Made by a program: the position numbers and the translations under genes. From the NCBI GenBank assembly GCA_021234155.1, contig JAJEKV010000147.1:1303910-1367909 (forward strand): a stretch of 64,000 bases of DNA, in the 5' to 3' direction. Below, piece by piece: positions 48,516 through 57,003 of this stretch. The stretch is from Isoetes taiwanensis. Taxonomy: Eukaryota; Streptophyta; Lycopodiopsida; Isoetales; Isoetaceae. The number at the start of each line of letters is the position of its first letter. The first letter of the stretch is position 1. Below the pieces are notes generated by a model, which did not search any database, had not been told where the DNA came from, and saw only the letters and a list, made by a program, of their open reading frames with translations.

Positions 48516-49631
48516 TTAATTTACACAAAACTTCATCCTCAAGGGCGTTCCTTGGGATGCGGCGCATAAGTGCAAGTCCTTGGGCATCAGGGTCACCCTC
48601 TTCGCATGGATTGCGCAGAGGTTTCCCTCTTCGAACAACTGGGTGAGTTCTGCTTCCGCAGCTACCTGCAACACCCTAGTTGTCAGAGACGTCACCCGAT
48701 AGTCGGTGACGAACTCCTGCATCACTTCCCGCATGAGTCGCTCGAATGGTGCCTTCCTAATCAGGAGATTAGTGCACTGTTGAAAGTGCTTAATCTCCCG
48801 AAAAACTCGGGCATGCGGGGAGTTAGGCCCATGGTGGACCTTCTTGGGCTTCTCGGGTCGTGGTGGCGGCGGCTTGGGCTGGTTCTTCTTGGGTCGACCC
48901 CCCTCCACATAGCGCTCCACATTCTGGCGACAGTACCAGTCATTATACCTCGTCCAACGACGGAGGTATTCCTGGTACGCTTGAAGGCGGCGTTTGAAGA
49001 GTCTGTCCTCCTTCAAGGCGAAGGATCGCTCACCCACCTTCTGCTTCTTAACCACCTTAGGTGGCTCGGGCCACACTGGATAAGGCGGCCTTGGGTCTGC
49101 GCCCTCCTCCGGCTCCTCTTCCTCGTCGCCTCCTTCTTCCACCTCCTCTTCTTCACGCCGGGGAGGTTCTTCAATCACGACGGTCCTTCGGGGCCGATCA
49201 TTCCTCCTCTTAGTTCGCCTCTCCTGCTCCCTCAGCTCCCGTTCTCTCTCTCTCTTCTTCCTTGCGGCCCTCTCTTCTGGCCACTCCGTAACCTTCTCCT
49301 TGCCCTTCTTCTTGGGCACTGAAGGGCCTGCCTCTTGAGTCTGGTGCTGGGGTTGCTCTTCCACCTGCTCTTCCACCTCGGTGTCCGAAGGCCCGAAATG
49401 ACGGGATTCTCCGGTTCTCTGGGTGCCTGCTGATGAAGAGCTACTGCTAGGTGCGTCCTCCTCAGCGTCATGGTAGGTTGCGTCGCTGCTGCTGGAGGGA
49501 AACTCCTCTTCCCCCTTCTTAGGTCGGAGGTGCTCCGGGATTTTCTTCGTATGGCGTCCCGCTGCTACCTGCGCCATCGAGAGCGTGGGTCGCTCGCCGA
49601 ACTTCCTAGCTGTCTGTTTGGTGCGAGCCAT
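48516..49631 (-). CDS. Histone H3-like protein encoded inside the retrotransposon
   Basis: 371 codons, uninterrupted. Residues 1-10 are MARTKQTARK, identical to the start of histone H3 including the K4 and K9 positions; Met before Ala is normally removed, exposing A1-R2-T3-K4. Residues 11-265 are a linker unlike H3: Ser/Glu-rich (41-100), a nuclear-signal-like KKKGKEK (107), an Arg/Glu helix (119-145), an acidic run (159-177), and a basic, proline-rich part (246-265). Residues about 270-355 are an H3 fold: FREIKHFQQCTNLLIRK (alpha N), APFERLMREVMQEF (alpha 1), loop 1 of ordinary H3 length, VLQVAAEAELTQLFEEGNLC (alpha 2), AIHAKRVTLMPKDLHL (loop 2, alpha 3). The last 16 residues diverge; the next frame reads MRRIPRN, close to the H3 end, so a one-base deletion is likely. 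The ATG context AAGTATGGC is favourable. It lies 550 bp from the primer binding site, before gag. CENH3 is less likely because loop 1 is not lengthened. Confidence 0.93.
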   Translation of the reverse strand: MARTKQTARKFGERPTLSMAQVAAGRHTKKIPEHLRPKKGEEEFPSSSSDATYHDAEEDAPSSSSSSAGTQRTGESRHFGPSDTEVEEQVEEQPQHQTQEAGPSVPKKKGKEKVTEWPEERAARKKRERERELREQERRTKRRNDRPRRTVVIEEPPRREEEEVEEGGDEEEEPEEGADPRPPYPVWPEPPKVVKKQKVGERSFALKEDRLFKRRLQAYQEYLRRWTRYNDWYCRQNVERYVEGGRPKKNQPKPPPPRPEKPKKVHHGPNSPHARVFREIKHFQQCTNLLIRKAPFERLMREVMQEFVTDYRVTSLTTRVLQVAAEAELTQLFEEGNLCAIHAKRVTLMPKDLHLCAASQGTPLRMKFCVN

Positions 49632-50182
49632 ACTTAACGGTCTAGAAAACGGGTGACGTAAGGCTGATCAAGAGAGATAAGGTGGAGGAAGGTTTGGAGG
49701 GAAAATGAGGTGGCAAGACTATTTAAAGAGGAGGGTCCCTGGGAATATTCTCCTGTCATTAATAGGCCTACTTATTAGCCCCCCTTATTAATTACACCAT
49801 AGTACCCTTATTATTAATATATGTTTAATTTCTAATACATATACTAAAATTCGTATTATACCCTTAGAATTTCAAATTTCCTAATAGTTTGAAGTATTAA
49901 TTATGGATTTGCGCCATTTTTTCACCCGGTCTCCATTGGCATGATTCTTCGACCCATTTTAGGTGAAATTTGATGCAGATGCATAATTTTCGCTCCAATT
50001 TTACTAGAAGGTGAATTTGACTCATTCACGTCTTAACCAATTTCGGACCCACTACCTAGGAGAAACATTTTCCCCTATTTTCGAGGTTCAATGGTGGAAA
50101 TTTCTATTTCTCACCCCTATAGGCTTGTTAGACTACTTTCATGGTTATGGTCAGTGCTAGTTCTTGGTCAACCAAGAACATC
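49632..50182 (-). other. Leader between primer binding site and H3-like ORF
   Basis: About 550 bp without a convincing ORF. By position it is the untranslated leader and possibly the packaging region of the element RNA. Confidence 0.5.
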
Positions 50183-50194
50183 GCTCTGATACCA
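50183..50194 (-). other. Primer binding site for initiator Met-tRNA
   Basis: On the minus strand TGGTATCAGAGC follows the 5' LTR by one base, the same primer class as at 32854. Confidence 0.93.
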
Positions 50195-50195
50195 T

Positions 50196-51825
50196 TGTGA
50201 CGCTCCCCGCTAAACATACGGCGCCCGACCGTACGCTCGGCAGGAATTCCCCCGTCCGGCTCATCAACCGCACAGGCCCTCCGCCTCTACCCGCGACTCG
50301 AATCCTCCGTAGTGCGGGAAGAAGGGGACACGGTGTCTTGCGCGCCCTTCCCCATGGGCTCCTATCACAAATGAAGCATAACACGTCAGAACTAGCAATA
50401 CAATACAATATGCTACCTCGAGGGGTAGCTCAATCGCATATCCATAGATGCAAAGAACATAATCATATGCCATAAAACATGAGAGCTCCTACCCGTGGCT
50501 CCGACACGAAGGGAAGTCGACTGACTGGATAGGCCTCAAGATAGAGCAGACCGAATCATAACAATGGCGGGGCTGGCATAAGACAATGGCTAGGGTTGAC
50601 CACTCCATCCGCCCCTCCTGTGCATACTTTGCAGATGGGCTAGATCAAGCTGTGGTATGACTCTAACCTTCCGGATACGCAATCCCATGGCATCACCCAT
50701 CGGGACTACTCCAGGTTGCATCTCCCTGGTCCGACGAGGTAGGAAGGGTTGCATCTCCCCTTCCCGGGGTCTAGAGGCTCCACGGGCGGCTAGAGAATCG
50801 TGGCGACACACGATTCGTACCCGACTGAACCCCCCAAAACAAGAGCCAAGCTGACACTTGCAACTCTTGAGAGGCAGGGCGACACCATCGCCCCAGGAGG
50901 TGTCGGACCCATGCTCGGCCCACACGAAGTGACCGACCATAAGCCTAGCCCACTATGGGATCCCCCGAAGTCCCCACTCGGCAGGGATCCACCCTCCATC
51001 TTGCCTCTAGCCCCGTTGTGTGGTGCTGAGTCACATCATAGCTCCCCTAGCTCGGTGGGTTCCTATGCACAGGCCGCATCTAATAGGAACTAAGGGATCT
51101 ACACTAGGAGCATACTACATATGGCCCTAGGTCTCTACCCCCCTTCCCAACACAAGAGGAATAACATGATCAACCATCATCACATAATCATCATGAACAA
51201 TATCATATGAACATCTTAACCTAATCATACATATCTATCTATCAGTTAGGGTTCCTTGGTTAGGGTTCAACAATGGATCTAGGGTGGCTCTACTCTAGAC
51301 ACGAATCACTAACCCATCTGGAGCGCTAACTTCCAGATGAACTAACATGAACTCTACTCAACCTACCTCCTCCAGAAGCGCTTCCTCCCATCCCTGGCGT
51401 CTCCATGCTCCTAGGCGTGGTTCGAAGGCTTGCTCCTTCCACGATCATACACACCCTCCAGGGGCTGCTGCTCCAGGCTAGACTATGACGAACGGTGCTC
51501 GAAACGGGGTTTCGGGCACGTGGATGAGAGCTCAGGTACTAGGTCAGGGAAAAAGGGTCTAGGGTTAGGGTTAGAGCTCATATAGGTGTGGGTCCACGTG
51601 GGATGCCACGTGGCACCACTAGGATGAGGCCGTGTGGCGGTTGCTCCAGTAGGATAAGGCCATGTGGAAATGGGCCTTATCCTAAGGTTATCTAAGTTAA
51701 GTAATTAACTTAGATGTGCACCCCTTGCCACTTTCTAAGGCATACAAGGCTACCTAGGTAGACTTGTATGGTGACGGGCCCAGGAATATACGTATTTATA
51801 GCGTATATTCCTCTGGAACGTCACA
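50196..51825 (-). repeat. 5' LTR of the H3-carrying element
   Basis: TGTGACG/CGTCACA ends, followed by AGACC, partner of 38707-40335. As the element is on the minus strand this copy holds the active promoter. Confidence 0.95.
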
Positions 51826-51830
51826 AGACC

Positions 51831-52248
51831 AAGTTCCCCATCCAACGCCACATTTCGCACTTCATCAAAGAGACCAGACAAGGGTGCCTTTTGAAAATTT
51901 TCTGTTGTAAACATCCTTGGGAAAAGTGGAATTTGCTTTGCCAGTTTTTGGGTGGAAACTCTCTATACTTTTGTCGGTATGACCACAGTTTTTTCATCTT
52001 TAAGTTTCACAGTGGTCCACATGCATCAATATCTTCAAATGCTAGGATGTTTTTGATTATACTGACTTGTTTGCTGCTTGCAGAGAAAACAGGGAAGAAA
52101 AAGGAAAGGACATAAAAGGAAAAAGCTTTTAGCAAGAGAGCAAGATATTTCGTCATTTTTTCAAACTGCAGCAGTGCTTACATACATTCTGTTGTCGGGA
52201 ATCCAATGTGAAGGTGGTATGGAGGATGATGGTCGAGATGATGACTAG
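51831..52248 (+). pseudogene. 3' exons of the gene split by the 13.1 kb element
   Basis: 51831 continues the open text interrupted at 38706. After a TTGCTTGCAG acceptor, 52084-52248 is an open last exon: RKQGRKRKGHKRKKLLAREQ, then DISSFFQ and an acidic end MEDDGRDDD with TAG. It combines a strong basic nuclear-signal-like run with EQDISSFF, which resembles a PCNA-interacting (PIP-like) box. Identity unknown. A 13 kb insertion in its coding or intron sequence probably inactivates it unless spliced out. Confidence 0.4.
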
Positions 52249-52547
52249 TTTGAGGAAATAGATCTGAGGCCTTTTTCACAGTCCTGTCACGTTGTAATGT
52301 CTGCAGAGAAACATAAACATTTCATTCTGCATTGATTCCACTTCTCTAGAGGCACTCAAAGTTTCAAGGGGAGGAGTTGCTAAACACCATTTTGAGGGCA
52401 GCTTTATCTTTACATTTGGAAGGTCTTTGGAATGTGAAGGCTTGGGTTAGCTTGGGTCTTTGTATTTGTATCAAGTGAATTTTTTCCTACCTCCAAGTTG
52501 CAGCAGGATCTCAATATATTAATTCCCTAATTGATAAGTTTTAAATA

Positions 52548-53005
52548 CTAGCTTGCAACGTCACTTATGTGATGTTGCCGGAAATTTACTCTGCAACACT
52601 ACAGGTGTTGCACAAGTTTTTGGTTGTCCATTTGATCCGAATGGATAGTGTACGGAATCATAGCGAAATGATTTTTGAAGATGGCATTTCTAAAAATATA
52701 ATATGGTAGAGATGTTTGGCTGCATGGTTTTAAGACTGTTATGTTTCCGTTTCTTTTACTACGTGAAGTGAAAAGCTTCAAGGATACTTGGCAAGACCCT
52801 GTTTATCTCTTCTCTGCAACATACCAAATTGTTACATGGTTTCGGCTAGATCTACTAGAAATAATAGGATGTGACTTTCATGCTATGCAACATTGGGCAG
52901 CGACAATCAGATTCCTGCTATTTGCCTTTGGCACATGCTATTAATTAGAGGCTTTTATGAGATCTGCCATACACGAGTGCTTTTAAGACATGTTCTTGGT
53001 ATAGA
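52548..53005 (-). mobile_element. Small non-autonomous Helitron (458 bp)
   Basis: On the minus strand it starts TCTATACCAAGAACATG after A (complement of 53006) and ends with the hairpin GCAACATCAC-ATAA-GTGACGTTGC followed by AAGCTAG and T. Both termini fit the A|TC...CTAG|T rule. No ORF inside; it would depend on a Helitron protein in trans. Confidence 0.75.
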
Positions 53006-53360
53006 TTATTGGTTGGATATTGGTGGATTCCTATTATGACTTGGAAGGATAAATAACAATAGCCTCCCTTGCACACTTGGTTGTGAATTTCTCATATACA
53101 TGTTAGCATGTTTCTCCTCCTGCGGGTGTAATCTAAGACTTCCTTCTAGATTGAAGGTGTAATCTAGGGAGCATTCTTAGTTTCCTCTAATTGAATAGAA
53201 GCCATATTTGTTGCTAATAATATTAGAGACAAGTGTAAGTAGGACCCATAGATCACTTGGCTAACTTATAGAACTAACTTAATGTTAGTTACCAGCCTTG
53301 TGTTTTCATATACGTTACCAATATATATTAGGTGTTCTCAATTTGACATGATTCGTAAGT

Positions 53361-53650
53361 GCACGTGACATATCCATATTAAATAGACCTTCTAGAATTT
53401 GACATGTGATATTGAGATATAAATGTTAAATTTGCATATGTTCTAATTGTATTTATGAATCAAAATGATTGCGAGATTTGTTACATGATGTCATTGCACG
53501 TGGCATATCCATATTAAATACACCTTCTAGAATTTGACATGTGATATTGAGATATAAATGTTAAATTCGCACATGTTCTAATTGCATTTATGAATCAAAA
53601 TGATTGCGAGATTTGTTAAATGATGTCATTGCACGTGGCATATCCATATT
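53361..53650 (+). repeat. 135 bp tandem repeat, two copies and a partial third
   Basis: Units start GCACGTGxCATATCCATATT at 53361, 53496 and 53631 with an exact 135 bp period. Each unit holds a CACGTG box and TTCTAGAATTTGACATGTGA. Located upstream of the ORFs that follow, so a regulatory role is possible. Confidence 0.9.
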
Positions 53651-53945
53651 CAACTTGTTACCAGCCATGCAAACCCAATCATACCTTATTATGAGTATAT
53701 GCAAACAAATGAGCCAGCTAGTGTCATACCTTATTATCTTGAAAAGTATTTGGACACTAAAACCATTGAACCTGCGGGTATCTTCAAGGTGGAAACTGAT
53801 ATAGTGGATTGTAAGATTGAAGTTGGAATATTTCATTGAGTGTAGTTTTGGCTATTTTGATGTACATGGTACTATATTACATTAATGAGAAGATTTGGTC
53901 TTAATATTTTATTGAGTATTTTTTGTGTCTTATGTTGTAGTGTAA

Positions 53946-54341
53946 ATGGCAGAGTTGGTTGAGACAACGGTTGAGGCTAGGTCTGAAGTAGAAAGTGGTA
54001 TTGTTGAACCTTTAAACGTGCGTGACATGGGTGTATATTCAAACGATAAGCAAAATTCTCATAAAAGGCGTAGACTAACCATAAAGAAGGAATGTAAAGG
54101 AAATCAAATTGCCTCGTGCATGGTGTCGCACCGAGTACACCCTTCTTTATCGATGACGAGGAGGATGCAAATCCAAATAGATAGGCTATCTGATGAATTT
54201 GATAAGATGTCTAAGGATGTTCTGGCTCTATCTATAGCTGTCAACAAGCTTACTGCACAGATAACTCGTCTCCATCGACTTATACAAATTGTTGAAGCTA
54301 ATAATAGTATTGACATAGCTATACTTAATGGAGACATGTAG
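53946..54341 (+). CDS. Small coiled-coil ORF upstream of the Helitron genes
   Basis: 131 codons starting MAELVETTVEARSEVESGIV. A basic patch KRRRLTIKK is followed by a C-terminal heptad-rich helix (MQIQIDRLSDEFDKMSKDVL, then LTAQITRLHRLIQIVEANNS). A GTTGTAG acceptor-like site is just upstream. No family recognised. Same strand as the Rep/helicase ORFs 420 bp downstream, so it may be a Helitron accessory gene or an exon. Confidence 0.4.
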   Translation: MAELVETTVEARSEVESGIVEPLNVRDMGVYSNDKQNSHKRRRLTIKKECKGNQIASCMVSHRVHPSLSMTRRMQIQIDRLSDEFDKMSKDVLALSIAVNKLTAQITRLHRLIQIVEANNSIDIAILNGDM

Positions 54342-54762
54342 ATCTAATCGATGCATGCAATATAAAGAAATGACTTAAGTATGAAGTATATGTGTTGTTG
54401 TGCAGACTTTAGTGTCCTTTCCTTATTCTTGCTCTTATGTTATATGTGTTAAGGTGTAGGATATTTTAGCTTAATTCCTTTGATGATTTATATCATGCAT
54501 GAATATGTTTAGTATAAATACATGATTGGAATCTTTGTTACATGTATCATTTGATGTAATATGCTTTGTGCCGTGCAGTATTTGCATAGAAAGTGTAACG
54601 AGACATTTATGTTGTGTTTCAGGTATAAAAAATGTTCTTTCCCAATGGAGGACTGTGAATCGTAAAGTCGAATCAGGTTAGTTATGTGCTATGTTACGAT
54701 GTTATCCTAGTTAGATCGTAGGGTGTTTATACCTGGATCTATTAGACATCACTTACATGTGA

Positions 54763-57003
54763 TTGAAAACAATGGATGATGGTGATAGAGCGGTTGTAGA
54801 ACTAAATAGAGAAAGGCATCGGCGGATAGTTAGAGAACAGTACTCAAATTTACCGGATGAGGATAGAGAGAGGATACGAGAGAGAGCCAGAGAGCGAAGG
54901 AGACAACATTATGCGAGGTCGATAGATAATAGAGGGGTCATGCAGATAGATGAAAGTGAAAGTTATAGAGAGAACGTGCAACATAGAAATGAGGGCCGCT
55001 ACGCAAACCTTTCAGAAGAACATAGGGAGAGAATACGATATAGAAGAAGAGAACGCTATGCCAATTTATCAGCTGATGCAATGGCCATTGCACGCCAGAG
55101 GGACAGAGAGCGTCACGCGAATTTGTCTGGACGAACTGGTCTCAGAATGCGAGAAAGAGCTCGACAACGATCTAGTCAACTTCGGTCCGCACCTCCAATA
55201 AGCCAGGATCCAACAATTGCACATGCAGAACTTGCAAGTATTCCATCTAGTCAAACATGCTTGCATGAAGGTGATTGCACACCTATAATAGATGCAAATG
55301 CAGAACCATCAAGCGAATTGTCCAATGGAGTGCATATGCATGTGCATGGTAGGCTTAGAATGCGAGAAAGAGCTAGACAACATTCACAACAATCCCAGAT
55401 CTCATCTACCTTAACCCAAGACTTAACGTCCACACATGCAGCCTCAACAAGTACGTCATGTGATCAATCACATGACCATTGCGAGCATATCAGTCAGAGA
55501 ATAGCATTACCATCTTTAACACATTGGCAGGCTCAGGCAAATCAAATGAAATTAGCAATACGTCGAAGTTACACAATGTGCACATGGAATAGACAGTGTA
55601 CATACTGTCAAATACCATTGCTCAATGTTGAGAAGGATGGATTTTGTTGTAATAAAGGGAGATGGTTACTACCACCATTATCACCATTGCCTAATGCACT
55701 CCACATTCTTTATAATATACAAGGGTTTGCGGAGTTATCACGAAAAGTGAATAAGCTGTTTTGTTTTAGCGTCCTTGGAGTCACTGGTGAGTTTGTTAAT
55801 TTAGGATTCCCTTCGTCAGTAACTATCACTGGATGAACATACCATAGAATATGTCCTACGATGGAGTCGGGACATCCAATACATTGGTATATATATGATG
55901 ATTCAGAACGTTATGCAGAGGCCGCTACTAGAAGATTGCCATTCCGGTGGGTCACAATCGTTGGATCAGTCCTTAATGAAACTAACCCATTTATTGGACA
56001 TCTTAGAACGATGGGGAGCATGCGTATGCCTTCAGCGTATATATCAATTCAAGGATTAGTTGCAGGTGATGAAATCGCAGCAATTGCAGATAGTAGTAAT
56101 ATGGCTGATATTGGATCCCGAGTTCCTGGTTTTTGGGCTCAAAGTGAGGGGGAACCAACTTTTATGAATATCCTTGATCCTATGTATGAGCCCTTGCAAT
56201 ATCCATTATTTTTTCCACATGGAACTCCAGGATGGGGCCCCAATAATGAGTATGGCTTTACACAACTGCAATGGTACATGAGTAGGCTATTACATGAGAA
56301 CAGGTTCTTGCTGCTAGGTCGTTTATGTGGAGAATATTTAGTCGATATGTATTCAAGGATTGAAGACGCGCGGTTGAATTATTTCAGGACAACTGCGTTT
56401 CGAAACAGGAGAACACAGTATGATGAAGATTATTCGGAACGAGAAAACAATGACAATGGTGACGTTATATTGCCTGCATCGTTTCTAGGATCCCAAAGAT
56501 GGTGTTCCGTACAGGTTGCTGATGCGCTAGCATTATCTAGGTCAAAAGGTCGTCCTACTTTATTCATTACCATGACCACCAATACGGATTGGCCAGAGAT
56601 AAAGGCTGGTCTTAAGCCAGGTCAAAATGCATCTGATATACCTATGATTGTGGTTCGTTGCTTCCATGGACGATTGCAGCGATTGAAGGAGTTGTTACAT
56701 AGATTCTTTCAGCATATATCATATATAATAACTGTTGTAGAGTTTCAAAAACGAGGCCTACCACACTCACATCTTGTGTTAAGAACTGAACCAGATATAC
56801 CAATGGAGTGTATTGATGAACTAATATCTGCTGAGCTACCGAATGATCCAGTACTTCAAGGTCAGGTTCAAAAATTCATGATACACAGACATTCCGATAG
56901 GTGTTCTCCAACTCTCCGTGCTGTTACAAATATCCTAAATCAATCAATGCAACAACACATGTTGACTCAAAGGGCTATGTCCAGTACAGAAGACGGAGTG
57001 TGA
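54763..57003 (+). pseudogene. Helitron N-terminal region and Rep (HUH) domain, damaged
   Basis: Starts MKTMDDGDRAVVELNRERHR. Basic repeats of the RYANLS-type (RYANLSEEHRERIR, RHANLSG) form the plant Helitron N-terminus. It is interrupted by TGA at 55834 exactly where the family reads G-x-x-YHRI; translation resumes in the same frame as TYHRICPTMESGHPIHWYIY. The Rep domain has FITMTTNTDWPEI (replication motif 1, about 56565) and FQKRGLPHSHLVL (about 56750), the HUH motif with both metal-binding His. Near 56970-57003 a frameshift moves the YRRR block into another frame before the second TGA. This protein nicks and rolls out one strand; here it cannot be made whole. Confidence 0.93.

Larger units (their letters stand above)
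38707..51825 (-). mobile_element. 13.1 kb Ty3-type LTR retrotransposon carrying a histone H3-like gene
   Basis: LTRs 38707-40335 and 50196-51825 are flanked by perfect 5 bp duplications AGACC (38702-38706 and 51826-51830). Reading on the minus strand the order is 5' LTR, Met primer binding site, H3-like ORF, second extra ORF, gag, protease, reverse transcriptase, RNase H, integrase, chromodomain-like tail, polypurine tract, 3' LTR. The near identity of much of the LTRs indicates a recent insertion, yet gag-pol and the second extra ORF have frameshifts, so this copy is probably not autonomous now. Two extra ORFs upstream of gag account for its unusual length. Confidence 0.95.

Noticed and set aside
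48570-49322. 250-codon plus-strand ORF
   Set aside because: It is the antisense shadow of the histone H3-like ORF; codon composition is explained by the charged minus-strand linker and it has no motif of its own.
49557-49631. Reading the H3-like ORF as a chance ARTKQTARK match
   Set aside because: A ten-residue exact match at the true N-terminus combined with a full H3 fold at the C-terminus of the same frame cannot reasonably be chance.
48516-49631. CENH3 (centromeric H3) identity
   Set aside because: The tail is canonical H3 and loop 1 has ordinary H3 length, whereas CENH3 has a divergent tail and a longer loop 1.
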